Assembly: GCA_012837285.1 (NCBI GenBank)
Contig: DURJ01000018.1
Coordinates: forward strand, 1 to 41,995
Reading direction: 5' to 3'
Source: Bacillota bacterium
GTDB taxonomy: Bacteria > Bacillota > DTU030 > DUMP01
Length of the DNA stretch: 41,995 nucleotides
Shown here piece after piece: positions 8,069 to 16,197 of this stretch (position 1 is its first letter; every line of letters begins with the position of its first letter). The position numbers were made by a program, and so were the translations under genes. The notes beneath the pieces are model-generated. The model saw nothing but the letters and a program-made list of their open reading frames with translations. It was not told where the DNA came from and did no database searches.

Positions 8069-10492
8069 CTAGTGTCTTAAGATTGCACCGGTTTTTTCGG
8101 CAGCTTGCATGATAATGTTCTCCAGGTGAGGGTTCACGTCTTCCTCGGTGAGAGTTTGATCAGCTGACCGGAACAACAAAGAATAGGCTAGGTTCTTGTA
8201 GCCTGCGGGAACAGGTGCTCCAAGGTAGACATCGAACAATCTCAGGTGGGCTAGATAAGGCCCAGCGGATTCCATGATTACTTGGGTTACTTGTGCGGCC
8301 TCAGTATCTTCAGGAACTATCAAGGCTAGATCCCGTTCTACCCCGGGGTAGCGCGGCAAAGCCCGGTATCTTGTTGTAAGTCTTATGTGTGATAACAGGG
8401 CCGTCAGATCTAATTCCAACGCATAAACACGGCCAGACAAGCCAAAAGAATCGGCAGCGTCCGGATGGAGCTCACCTAAAACGCCCAGACAGCTTCCATC
8501 TACCTCAAAACAGGTCTGTCGTCCAGGATGGTAGAAGTCCAAACTAGTCGACACGAATTTCCCTGCCACGCCTAATTTCTCAGCTATTTTCTCCAGAATT
8601 CCTTTTAGGCGGTAGAAGCTGTTTGCCGCCGGTATACCTTGCCACGATCTTTCTCCCACTGCTCCGGCCAGGACGATACCCAAATGCCTGGGCATGGAAG
8701 GTAATTCGGTTGGTGGCAGTTGGTGAGACAGATAGACGCGGCTTACTTCAAAGATGTTGACAGCCTGAGCTTTACGCCGTTGGTTTAGAGCGGCAACCTC
8801 TAACAGGCTTGGTATCAGCATTGTGCGTAGTACGGATTGCTCTGAACTCAGGGGGAACAACAACGGCATCAAGCGCTGCCTTTTGTTTGTAGGTGGCAGC
8901 TTGAGCTTGGCAATGCTATCAGGGTCAACCAGACTATAGGTCTGCACTTCGTCCAAACCACATCCCCGCAGGATGTCTTTGATCATCAATTCGATTCTTA
9001 GCTCCAACGGCCGCTGCCCTATTTGAAGTCGGCCCTCGAGCGGTAAAGCTGGAATACGATCAAAGCCGTATAACCGAGCCACCTCCTCTACCAGATCAGC
9101 TTCTTGTTCCAGATCTGGGCGGAAGGTGGGAACCCGCACTTGAAGCGCCGGATAGTCTTCCCGAACCACCTGAAGCTGTAGTCTTTCCAATGCTGCCTTG
9201 ATAAACACGTCGTCCACCGTTGTTCCAATCAAGCGACGAATACGATCAGTATTAACACTGATGATTCTAGGTGTTACCGGTTGTGGATAAATATCGACAA
9301 TGAAATCCAGCTCTCCAGCACCTAATTGCTCCAGCAGCAGGGCAGATCTTTGCAAGGCAAAGATAGCCCCATTAGGATCTACCCCGCGTTCAAAACGCAG
9401 CGATGCCTCTGTTCGCATTCCTAGGTGGTGTGCAGTCCGGCGAATATTGGTGTTGGCAAAGCAAGCTGATTCAAGCAAGACTGTGTTCGTAGCTGTAGTT
9501 ACCTCGGACGCCATTCCTCCCATAATACCGGCCAGCCCCTGGGGCCGGTCGCCATCAGCGATGACTAACATATTTTCGCTAAGCTCTTGTTCAGATCCAT
9601 CTAAGGTAGTCAAAATTTCACCCGGCCGGCTGCGTCGGACAACAATTTGCTTCCGAGATAACTTACCATAATCGAAAGCGTGTAGGGGCTGTCCGATTTC
9701 TAACATCACATAGTTAGTGATGTCAACAACTGTGTTGACAGGGCGCATACCGGCAGCTGTCAACCGTTGTTTTAGCCAGACAGGAGAAGAGCCAATTGAC
9801 ACCTTTCGAATTAGAGCTCCGGCGTAACGCAAACACAGATCCTGGTCCGCAATGCTGATGCTAAGCGGGCCGTCAGCATCTGTCTTGTCATTGGGAACAA
9901 CTGAAGCTGGCAGGAGGACTTTTGCTCCAGTAGCAGTTGCAACTTCACGGGCTATTCCAATCAGACTAAGGCAGTCAGGGCGATCAGGGGTGACTTCTAA
10001 AGTCAGCACCAGGTCACCTAGACTCAGCACTTCAGCCACGTTCTCTCCCAGCTTAGCCGACTCTGGCAAGATGAGTATTCCGGCTGTCTCCTTACCGCTT
10101 GGTTCTTCCCAGCCAATTTCCTCAGCAGAGCAGAGCATTCCTTCTGACATCAATCCTCGAAACCTGGCAGCAGCTACAGTCTGCCCGTCTGCTAATGAAG
10201 CTCCGGGCAGTGCCAACGGGACTTTAAGGCCGGGTCTGAGATTCTTGGCTCCGGTGACCACTTGTATATGGTCCTGAGAACTGATATTGACTTTCGCTAC
10301 TAAGAGATGTTCTGCTTCGGGATGAAGTTTGATTTCTTCGATCTGAGCCACCACTACTTTCTCTATACCGGCACCAGCTCGTTCTATGCTGTCCACCTCT
10401 AAACCGGCTAGCGTCAAAATATCAGCCAGCTCTGTCGGGGGCGGTAATTCTGCCGAAACATAGTCTTGTAGCCAACTATACGGTACTCGCAT
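8069..10492 (-). CDS. pheT: Phenylalanine--tRNA ligase beta subunit
   Basis: Beta subunit of the alpha2-beta2 phenylalanyl-tRNA synthetase, which charges tRNA-Phe. An N-terminal EMAP-type tRNA-binding OB fold (about residues 40-150) is followed by the B3/B4 editing domain (about 210-380), B5 (about 405-475), a synthetase-like core, and a C-terminal FDX-ACB anticodon-binding domain (YPGVERDLALIVPE near 715). At 807 aa it has full bacterial length. Start ATG at 10492, only 14 bases after the pheS stop, so both subunits come from one mRNA under the T-box upstream of pheS. Confidence 0.97.
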   Translation of the reverse strand: MRVPYSWLQDYVSAELPPPTELADILTLAGLEVDSIERAGAGIEKVVVAQIEEIKLHPEAEHLLVAKVNISSQDHIQVVTGAKNLRPGLKVPLALPGASLADGQTVAAARFRGLMSEGMLCSAEEIGWEEPSGKETAGILILPESAKLGENVAEVLSLGDLVLTLEVTPDRPDCLSLIGIAREVATATGAKVLLPASVVPNDKTDADGPLSISIADQDLCLRYAGALIRKVSIGSSPVWLKQRLTAAGMRPVNTVVDITNYVMLEIGQPLHAFDYGKLSRKQIVVRRSRPGEILTTLDGSEQELSENMLVIADGDRPQGLAGIMGGMASEVTTATNTVLLESACFANTNIRRTAHHLGMRTEASLRFERGVDPNGAIFALQRSALLLEQLGAGELDFIVDIYPQPVTPRIISVNTDRIRRLIGTTVDDVFIKAALERLQLQVVREDYPALQVRVPTFRPDLEQEADLVEEVARLYGFDRIPALPLEGRLQIGQRPLELRIELMIKDILRGCGLDEVQTYSLVDPDSIAKLKLPPTNKRQRLMPLLFPLSSEQSVLRTMLIPSLLEVAALNQRRKAQAVNIFEVSRVYLSHQLPPTELPSMPRHLGIVLAGAVGERSWQGIPAANSFYRLKGILEKIAEKLGVAGKFVSTSLDFYHPGRQTCFEVDGSCLGVLGELHPDAADSFGLSGRVYALELDLTALLSHIRLTTRYRALPRYPGVERDLALIVPEDTEAAQVTQVIMESAGPYLAHLRLFDVYLGAPVPAGYKNLAYSLLFRSADQTLTEEDVNPHLENIIMQAAEKTGAILRH

Positions 10493-10506
10493 TTAGCCTT
10501 TCCCTC

Positions 10507-11532
10507 CTAAAACTGGTGTAGAAAGCGCAGGTCATTCTCATAAAAGAGCCGAATATCATCAATACCGTATTTGAGCATGGCGATTCTATCCGGCCCCATG
10601 CCGGCCGCAAAGCCTGAGACTTCTTGCGGATTATAACCGGCGGTGGCCAATACTTTGGGGTGTACCATACCACAGCCCAATATTTCCAGCCAACCGGTTC
10701 CCTTGCACAAACTACATCCATCACCTTCACATACAAGGCAGGAAATATCTACTTCAGCACTAGGTTCAGTAAAGGGAAAGAAACTGGGGCGCAAACGAAT
10801 CCGTCTTTCCGAGCCAAACATTTCACTGACAAATGCTAACAAGGTATGTTTAAGGTTAGCGAAACTGATGTTTCTATCTACTACTAACACCTCTGTCTGA
10901 TAAAACATTGGTGAGTGGGTAGCATCAGCTGGATCCCGGCGGTAACAACGGCCGGGACATATCACACGTATTGGGAGTTCGGGAGCCAATTGTTCCATAA
11001 TACGAGCTTGAAACGGCGATGTGTGAGTGCGCAACAGAATATCCTCGGTTAAATAAAAACTGTCTTGCATGTCGCGGGCCGGATGGTGTTTGGGGATATT
11101 CAACGCCTCGAAATTGTAGTAGTCGTACTCCACTTCCGGACCCTCGAACACATCGAACCCCATCCGGAGAAAAATATCCACAATCTGTTCTAACACTGCT
11201 GATAATGGGTGCTTATGCCCCAGGGTCATGGCCGTGCCTGGTAATGTAATGTCCAACCGTTCTTTTTCTAATTGCTTAAGACGCACTAACCGCCCAATTT
11301 CACTAACCTGGCTTGACAACTCCTTGTCAATTCGGTCCCGGATCTCGTTGGCCAGTTGTCCAACGTGAGCTCGTTTTTCCGGGGCGATGTCTTTCATAGT
11401 TCGAAGAATTTGAGTCAATTCGCCTTTTCGTCCCAGGAATCTGATTCTCACTTTGTCCAGTTCTTCTTTTGAAGTTGCAGCTGATACAGCTTTCAAAGCA
11501 GTCTCCAGTAAAAACCGTAGTCTTTCTTCCAT
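10507..11532 (-). CDS. pheS: Phenylalanine--tRNA ligase alpha subunit
   Basis: Catalytic subunit of phenylalanyl-tRNA synthetase. An N-terminal coiled coil (about 1-90) contacts tRNA. The class II core shows GPEVEYDYYNFEALN, the motif 2 region CPGRCYRRDP and the motif 3 region GFAAGMGPDRIAML. A CLVC...CSLC knuckle near residue 270 precedes GCGMVHP; similar Cys pairs are common in Firmicutes PheS and may bind zinc. Length of 341 aa is normal. Expression is set by the T-box leader directly upstream. Confidence 0.97.
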   Translation of the reverse strand: MEERLRFLLETALKAVSAATSKEELDKVRIRFLGRKGELTQILRTMKDIAPEKRAHVGQLANEIRDRIDKELSSQVSEIGRLVRLKQLEKERLDITLPGTAMTLGHKHPLSAVLEQIVDIFLRMGFDVFEGPEVEYDYYNFEALNIPKHHPARDMQDSFYLTEDILLRTHTSPFQARIMEQLAPELPIRVICPGRCYRRDPADATHSPMFYQTEVLVVDRNISFANLKHTLLAFVSEMFGSERRIRLRPSFFPFTEPSAEVDISCLVCEGDGCSLCKGTGWLEILGCGMVHPKVLATAGYNPQEVSGFAAGMGPDRIAMLKYGIDDIRLFYENDLRFLHQF

Positions 11533-11544
11533 TGCTGGCTACCC

Positions 11545-11791
11545 CCTTTTATGGTAATAAAAAAAGCCTTCCCCCAAGGGACGAAGACTTTTCGTGGTAC
11601 CACCCTACTTTAGTGCCAATGTAGCACCCTTGTGGTCAGTAACGAGACCAACCGGCACAGCCTACTTATCGTTCAGCCTGCGGCTTAGAAGCGAACTTCA
11701 ATCGAATCCTGCCCGGTGCAGCTCTCAGTCATGGCCGCTCCCCTCCCTGTAGGGTAGACCCGATCTACTCTCTTCCTCGTTGCCATAACCT
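11545..11791 (-). promoter_or_regulatory. T-box leader (Phe-specific) of pheST
   Basis: The conserved T-box AGGGTGGTACCACG is at 11593-11606 on the minus strand. Its UGGU can pair with the ACCA end of uncharged tRNA. Stem I closes with GAAG/CTTC and ATCG/CGAT around an internal loop that contains AGTA on one side and the specifier UUC (11693-11695, a Phe codon) on the other. A terminator follows. Low charging of tRNA-Phe should favour the antiterminator and switch on pheST and, by read-through, the downstream genes. Confidence 0.93.
11559..11586 (-). terminator. T-box terminator of pheST leader
   Basis: On the minus strand CTTC and CCC pair with GGG and GAAG across a 3-base loop, with a two-base bulge, followed by GC and seven T residues. 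It is mutually exclusive with the T-box antiterminator. Confidence 0.85.
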
Positions 11792-11795
11792 ATTC

Positions 11796-11885
11796 TTATT
11801 GTAGCATCAATTTCCGATACACCAGATAGGCGATGACAGACCCGGTGTTCTCGAACAGGCGCCAAAAAAAGTCCGCGGCTATCAT
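11796..11885 (-). CDS. YqzL-like small protein (29 aa)
   Basis: A very short frame encoding a 29-residue peptide beginning MIAADFFWRLFENTGS and continuing VIAYLVYRK. The pattern FFWRLFE-TGS-AYL-YR matches what I remember of the YqzL-like family of tiny Firmicutes proteins, whose function is unknown. Supporting evidence is a Shine-Dalgarno (GAGGAG) about 10 bases before the ATG and a good promoter at 11928-11956 immediately upstream, with no other gene in between. The stop overlaps the pheST promoter. Assignment rests on recall of the family and not on a search. Confidence 0.7.
   Translation of the reverse strand: MIAADFFWRLFENTGSVIAYLVYRKLMLQ
11798..11806 (-). promoter_or_regulatory. Extended -10 promoter for the pheST leader
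   Basis: Minus-strand TGCTACAAT is an extended -10 element; no good -35 is present. It overlaps the last codons of the small YqzL-like gene and would start RNA close to 11791, at the base of T-box stem I. Confidence 0.55.
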
Positions 11886-11927
11886 GCACTATCCACTCCT
11901 CTTTTGTGCTGGGAGCTTCTGCCCTTG

Positions 11928-11956
11928 ATTATAGCATAATGCTTTTCTCTTTACAA
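11928..11956 (-). promoter_or_regulatory. SigA-type promoter for the YqzL-like gene
   Basis: Minus strand TTGTAA, 17-base spacer, TATAAT, with an extended TGC before the -10. It overlaps the stop codon of the upstream methyltransferase gene (11929-11931). It probably drives the small gene and may read into the pheST leader. Confidence 0.7.
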
Positions 11957-12756
11957 CTTGTTCGTTGGCGTACAGTTTCAAACAATAAAACTGCCCCTGC
12001 GATAGCTACATTGAGGGATTCCACCTGGGGTGCCAGGGGTATAGATACCTTGGACCCTTTTAGAGCCAGCACATCGCCACTTATGCCGGAGCCCTCATTT
12101 CCCAGCACCAACAGCGTTGGCCGTTTAAAGTCTACATTCCACCAAGGAACTCCTTCGTCAGGTACAGCAAAGACCAGTTGCCAACCGCTATTGATGCAAA
12201 GGTTGCACAGTTCCTGCCCTCCGTCTGAGAGAACTTCCACCGGCAACCGAAACAATGAACCCATGCTGGCCCGGATCACTTTGTCGGAAAATGGATAAAC
12301 GGAACCAGCGGAGAAAAAGGTGCCTCCGGCACCGGCTGCTTCAGCTGTACGAATAATAGTCCCAGCATTACCAGGGTCTTGAATCTGATCACCCAAGACA
12401 AGCAGATCAGTGCTGCCGACAACAGCTGTGAGCTCAGGAGTAGGTGGGCAACGTACCACCGCCGTTAACCCTGGGGGAGATTCTGTTTCGGAAACACTGT
12501 CCACCACAGCTTGGGTAGCGGCTATGACAGAGACTCCGCTGTCTTGAAGTCTGTTTAACAGAGCCTGCATGCGGCCATCAATTGTCGTCTCAATACAGTA
12601 AAGAACAGTATCAACGATGCACTCCGATGCCAGAGCTTCTTCCAATAATCGTACCCCTTCAACAAGAAACCGTCGTCGTGACCGCCGCACTTTATTATTA
12701 TGCAAGGCCCGCATACTACGAACCAATGGATTTCGACGTGACTGAATGAACCTCAT
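11929..12756 (-). CDS. TrmH/SpoU-family RNA 2'-O-methyltransferase (YsgA-like)
   Basis: AdoMet-dependent 2'-O-ribose methyltransferase of the SPOUT class acting on rRNA or tRNA. The N-terminal substrate-binding domain (about 1-100) is followed by the knotted catalytic domain with its three motifs: DPGNAGTIIRTAEAAGA, LGNEGSGIS, and IPLAPQVESLNVAIAGAVLL. Length 275 aa. Next to pheS, as is ysgA in Bacillus. Start ATG at 12756, two bases after the stop of the potassium regulator gene, so the three-gene run ktrB-ktrA-methyltransferase is likely one transcript. Exact target nucleotide unknown. Confidence 0.9.
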   Translation of the reverse strand: MRFIQSRRNPLVRSMRALHNNKVRRSRRRFLVEGVRLLEEALASECIVDTVLYCIETTIDGRMQALLNRLQDSGVSVIAATQAVVDSVSETESPPGLTAVVRCPPTPELTAVVGSTDLLVLGDQIQDPGNAGTIIRTAEAAGAGGTFFSAGSVYPFSDKVIRASMGSLFRLPVEVLSDGGQELCNLCINSGWQLVFAVPDEGVPWWNVDFKRPTLLVLGNEGSGISGDVLALKGSKVSIPLAPQVESLNVAIAGAVLLFETVRQRTSCKEKSIML

Positions 12757-12758
12757 GA

Positions 12759-13409
12759 CTACACTCGCTCCAACTGTTCGATATCCTTGTTTCTCCCTAC
12801 AACGATCACAATATCGTCAGCTTCGATTGTGTCTTTGGCTGAAGGCGCCACCAGCAGTTCATCGCCGCGCTTAATGGCCAGGACGTAAATGCCAAGGCGG
12901 GCTTTAAGGTTAAGCTTCTGTAGAGTCTGTCCATGCCACTCCTTCTTGCTGGACACTTCCACAATGCTGTATTCGGGTGAAAGCTGAATATTATCGATAA
13001 TGTTCGATGACACCATGTTTAAGGCAAGGCGTGTTCCCATGTCCCGTTCTGGAAAAACAACTTTGTCGGCACCGACTTTCTGCAATACTTTACCATGAAG
13101 TTCATTCTGGGCTTTGGCAACCACATGTTTTACCTCTAATTCTTTCAACAATACCGTCACCAAAATACTGGCTTGCAAATCATGCCCTATAGCTACCACA
13201 ACTACGTCAAAATTGCGAATACCAACCGCCCGAAGCGCTGCTTCGTCGGTGGCATCAGCTTGCATAACATGGGTAACGTGTTGAGCGATGTCTTGAACGG
13301 TTTCTTTGTCGTTGTCTAGGGCCAGCACGTCATAGCCCAGATCAAATAAGGTACGGGCTACACTGGAACCAAAACGCCCGAGACCAATGATAGCATATTG
13401 CTTTCTAAT
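12759..13409 (-). CDS. Trk/Ktr potassium uptake regulatory subunit (RCK protein), probable ATT start
   Basis: Cytoplasmic RCK protein that gates a KtrB/TrkH channel in response to nucleotide. The Rossmann motif GLGRFG sits at the very N-terminus, followed by the RCK_N domain and a C-terminal TrkA_C domain (from about residue 135). The first ATG/GTG/TTG in frame is a GTG at 13328, which would remove the Rossmann motif. Reading upstream gives IRKQYAIIGLGRFG, and the only initiator-like codon after the in-frame TGA is ATT at 13407-13409 (or CTT just before), 10 bases after a GGAAGG site. The resulting 216 aa fits the family (about 220). A one-base sequencing error near the start is the alternative. 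Confidence 0.85.
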   Translation of the reverse strand: MRKQYAIIGLGRFGSSVARTLFDLGYDVLALDNDKETVQDIAQHVTHVMQADATDEAALRAVGIRNFDVVVVAIGHDLQASILVTVLLKELEVKHVVAKAQNELHGKVLQKVGADKVVFPERDMGTRLALNMVSSNIIDNIQLSPEYSIVEVSSKKEWHGQTLQKLNLKARLGIYVLAIKRGDELLVAPSAKDTIEADDIVIVVGRNKDIEQLERV

Positions 13410-13424
13410 AAGACATCATCCTTC

Positions 13425-14777
13425 CTAGCCCACCACAAGTTGCTCTTCAGGATACTCAACGTGATTCATTTCTTGACGCTGGGCAATAGCTACAGCTAAG
13501 GTGAGCGGTCCTATCCTGCCGGCGAACATCAGAGCAGCAATCACCAATCGCCCCAGGATTGAAAGCTTAGGTGTAAGACCCACTGACAACCCGACCGTAG
13601 CAAAGGCTGACACAGTCTCAAATAAGGCTGTCAGCAAATCAGTTCCTTCGCTCAACAGCAAGATCAGAGTAACAATAACCACCACAAACAAGGAAAGAAG
13701 AGCAACGGCCGCACTTTTAGGTACCAGTCTTGGGGGAACGGAACGTTGCCTAATTTCTATTCGCCCTTTGCCGTGAGTTGTGCTCAGCACACTCATGACT
13801 AAGATGATAAAAGTGGTGGTTTTTATCCCACCTCCGGTACCGCCTGGAGATGCACCGATGAACATCAACAGAAGAAGAAAGAACAGAGTAGCCGGCCTAA
13901 GATCGCTCATCTCCAAGGTGTTAAAACCGGCGGTGCGAGGGGTTACTGCTTGAAAGTATGAAGCCAGGAACTTTTCGGACCAGGATGCCGTTGCCAAAGT
14001 CGCTGGGTTACTACTCTCTACTGCTAAAATAAACATTGTACCGATTAGAATCAACAGTGCAGTAGTCGTTATAACCACAAGTGCATGTAACGACAACCTG
14101 TGCTTAAGGCGCCAATTCCACAGCTCGATGATAACAGCAAAGCCTAAGCCGCCTAGGATTATCAGAAACGTAATCACCAGATTTACACCAAAATCTTGGC
14201 GATAAGCAGTTAAGCTAGAGAAGTTGTCTTTTAAATCAAAACCCGCGTTACAAAAGGCAGAAATGGCGTGAAATATCCCTTGAAAGATGGCTTCACCAGG
14301 AGGGTAGTCTCCCCACCAGCGCCAAAAGAGAAATATTGCTCCTACGGCTTCTATAGCCAAGGTTACCGTTACCACTGCTTTAGTAAGGCGAACTACACCT
14401 TCTAACGATACCCGGTTTAGAGCCTCCTGGATAATTAATCTTTGATGCAGCATAATCCGCCGACCAAACAAAACAGCAGCCAAGGTGGATAGAGTCATAA
14501 AGCCTAGGCCGCCAATTTGAATTAAACTAATTAAGACTGTATGACCGAAACGGCTCCAATAAGTGCCGGTATCTACCACAACCAAACCTGTAACGCAAAC
14601 GGCAGAAGTGGAGGTGAAAAGAGCGTCGATAAATGGTGTCGATGTTCCAGCCGAACAAGCAACAGGTAATGTCAGCAGTAGAGTGCCGGCTAGAATAACG
14701 GCGGCAAAACCAACCGCCAAAACTTGCGGTGGGGTCAGCCGCCAATGAGGACCGAGCTCCAGTCGAAAGGTGCGCAC
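13425..14777 (-). CDS. KtrB/TrkH-type potassium transporter
   Basis: Membrane subunit of a Ktr/Trk K+ (Na+-coupled) uptake system with eight transmembrane helices and four pore loops. All four loops are visible: SAVCVTGL, SAFCNAGF, TPRTAGFN and SAFATVGL, each with the filter glycine. GTG at 14777 is chosen (450 aa, close to KtrB at about 445) because AGGAG lies 8 bases upstream; the open frame runs further but adds a non-family N-terminus. It is followed 15 bases later by its RCK regulator, so the two form a complete system. Confidence 0.93.
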   Translation of the reverse strand: MRTFRLELGPHWRLTPPQVLAVGFAAVILAGTLLLTLPVACSAGTSTPFIDALFTSTSAVCVTGLVVVDTGTYWSRFGHTVLISLIQIGGLGFMTLSTLAAVLFGRRIMLHQRLIIQEALNRVSLEGVVRLTKAVVTVTLAIEAVGAIFLFWRWWGDYPPGEAIFQGIFHAISAFCNAGFDLKDNFSSLTAYRQDFGVNLVITFLIILGGLGFAVIIELWNWRLKHRLSLHALVVITTTALLILIGTMFILAVESSNPATLATASWSEKFLASYFQAVTPRTAGFNTLEMSDLRPATLFFLLLLMFIGASPGGTGGGIKTTTFIILVMSVLSTTHGKGRIEIRQRSVPPRLVPKSAAVALLSLFVVVIVTLILLLSEGTDLLTALFETVSAFATVGLSVGLTPKLSILGRLVIAALMFAGRIGPLTLAVAIAQRQEMNHVEYPEEQLVVG

Positions 14778-14842
14778 GGCGCTAGCTCCTCTCAATATTG
14801 CGAATAGCCACGCGCTGAAAAACAAACCAATTGCCGATCTGT

Positions 14843-14871
14843 ATTATAGTCTGTCCTAATTCGAAAGCAAA
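14843..14871 (-). promoter_or_regulatory. Promoter for the potassium transport operon
   Basis: A perfect -10 TATAAT on the minus strand with a weak -35 (TTTGCT, 17-base spacer), 65 bases upstream of the transporter start and in the gap after rplT. Confidence 0.55.
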
Positions 14872-14887
14872 CCATACTAACGAGTTC

Positions 14888-15253
14888 TTATCGGTTGTTG
14901 GCTAGGTTTTGTTTAGCCAATGTGACCAAGTCGGAAAAAGCCTTATCATCGTGTATGGCAATTTCAGCTAGCATCTTGCGATTGACCCCTACCCCAGCTA
15001 GTTTGAGACCGTTTATTAGCCGACTGTAGGTAATACCATTTGATCTGGCAGCTGCATTAATTCTGGCAATCCAGAGCTGCCGGAAGTTACGTTTCTTTGC
15101 CCTGCGATCACGCCGCGCATAAAACCTCGATTTAAGAACTGCTTGATTGGCCGCCTTAAAGGTGCGGCTCCTGGCGCCGCGATATCCGCGGGCTAGTTTC
15201 AGAACTTTTTTATGACGGCGTCTGCTGGTGACACCGCGCTTTACTCTTGGCAT
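14888..15253 (-). CDS. rplT: 50S ribosomal protein L20
   Basis: Early-assembly 23S rRNA-binding protein of the large subunit; in Bacillus it also represses its own operon by binding the leader RNA. The N-terminus [16 protein letters not shown] and the body ([35 protein letters not shown]) are typical. 121 aa, with two or three extra residues at the C-terminus compared with many homologues. Last gene of infC-rpmI-rplT. Confidence 0.98.
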   Translation of the reverse strand: MPRVKRGVTSRRRHKKVLKLARGYRGARSRTFKAANQAVLKSRFYARRDRRAKKRNFRQLWIARINAAARSNGITYSRLINGLKLAGVGVNRKMLAEIAIHDDKAFSDLVTLAKQNLANNR

Positions 15254-15283
15254 AATTGGTGCCTCCTTGTGTCTGCAATCGGC

Positions 15284-15481
15284 TTATGCGTAAGGTAGCA
15301 TCTTACGTACGCGTTCATAGTCAGTATTGTGTACTACCGCCGATTTACGTAGTTGGCGTTTTCTCTTGGCTGTCTTATGACCCAATAAATGACCCCTAAA
15401 CGCCTTTGAGCGCTTGATTTTCTTGGTACCAGTAAACTTGAAGCGCTTAGCAGCACTTCGCCGTGTTTTCATCTTTGGCAT
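15284..15481 (-). CDS. rpmI: 50S ribosomal protein L35
   Basis: Small basic large-subunit protein, 65 aa, starting [14 protein letters not shown] as in the family. The ATG at 15481 overlaps the infC stop by one base (TGATG), which suggests coupled translation. The open frame has one extra upstream GTG that I do not use. Confidence 0.97.
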   Translation of the reverse strand: MPKMKTRRSAAKRFKFTGTKKIKRSKAFRGHLLGHKTAKRKRQLRKSAVVHNTDYERVRKMLPYA

Positions 15482-16011
15482 CACTGCTTGCCTCCCTTTT
15501 CCTCAGACCGCGGGGTCAGAATCATTACCATTTGCATCCCCTCTAAACGTGGCACTCGCTCTACCACGCCCAGGTCCTTTATCTCCTCAGCCATGCGGGC
15601 CAACAGTTCTTTCCCGGTATCGGCATGCACAAGCTGGCGACCTCTAAACCGTACGGTAACCTTGACTTTGTCGCCGTTGGTCAGAAAGCGCTTCATATTC
15701 CTTAGTTTGACTTGATAGTCATGTTCATCGATGGTGGGTCTTAGACGAATCTCTTTAATTGTAATGATCTTTTGCTTTTTGCGCGCTTCCTTTTCCCGCT
15801 TGCTTTGTTCATACTTATACCGACCGAAATTCATTATCCGGCATACAGGTGGCCGGGCATCGGGAGCCACATTAACAAGATCAAGCCCTTTTTCTCCGGC
15901 TAACCTTAGTGCTTCCCGCGTCGGTATAATACCAAGTTGCTGGCCTTTATCGTCAACCAAGCGGATTTCACGGACGCGGATTTGCTCGTTGACCTGAAGG
16001 TCTCTACTGAT
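15481..16011 (-). CDS. infC: Translation initiation factor IF-3 (ATC start codon)
   Basis: Binds the 30S subunit, blocks premature 50S joining and proofreads start codons. The N-domain ([17 protein letters not shown]) and C-domain ([20 protein letters not shown]) are both present. The true start is ATC at 16009-16011: an in-frame TGA lies just upstream, GGAGGTGA sits 6 bases before it, and the product (176 aa, starting with the family's (M/I)SRD-like N-terminus) has normal length. An AUU/AUC start in infC is a known conserved device by which IF-3 limits its own translation. First gene of infC-rpmI-rplT. Confidence 0.96.
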   Translation of the reverse strand: MSRDLQVNEQIRVREIRLVDDKGQQLGIIPTREALRLAGEKGLDLVNVAPDARPPVCRIMNFGRYKYEQSKREKEARKKQKIITIKEIRLRPTIDEHDYQVKLRNMKRFLTNGDKVKVTVRFRGRQLVHADTGKELLARMAEEIKDLGVVERVPRLEGMQMVMILTPRSEEKGGKQ

Positions 16012-16162
16012 AGCGCGTCACCTCCAACATAGTCCCCAAAGTACAAAAACAAAGGGGCGAGTTGCCACCCGCCCCCGATAACACAAATCAAGCAGTGTCT
16101 GCTTAACCCTGGTAGCAACGATTGCGCCCCAAGGTGAGAAGCGGATGGCTTCTACTTCTTCG
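16012..16162 (-). promoter_or_regulatory. L20-type autoregulatory leader of infC-rpmI-rplT
   Basis: A leader of about 150 bases with several hairpins (AGAAG/CTTCT, AAGCA/TGCTT) and an intrinsic terminator upstream of the infC Shine-Dalgarno. In Bacillus the same operon is attenuated by L20 binding such a leader. The specific L20 contact motif was not verified by folding. Confidence 0.7.
16045..16075 (-). terminator. Attenuator terminator in the infC leader
   Basis: Minus-strand GGGGCGGGT and ACTCGCCCC form a 9-bp stem (with one G-U pair) around GGCA, followed by TTTGTTTTTG. It lies about 35 bases before the infC start, so it is an attenuator and not a gene-end terminator. Confidence 0.85.
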
Positions 16163-16168
16163 CCCACA

Positions 16169-16197
16169 ACTATAGCATATTGCTACCTTGGCGTCAA
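16169..16197 (-). promoter_or_regulatory. SigA promoter of infC-rpmI-rplT
   Basis: Minus strand TTGACG, 17-base spacer, TATAGT with TGC before the -10. The -35 overlaps the stop codon of thrS (16194-16196). Confidence 0.8.

Noticed and set aside
12759-13328. Potassium regulator as a truncated pseudogene beginning at GTG 13328
   Set aside because: The frame continues upstream with the conserved Rossmann motif to a ribosome site, so the gene is full length with an unusual start.
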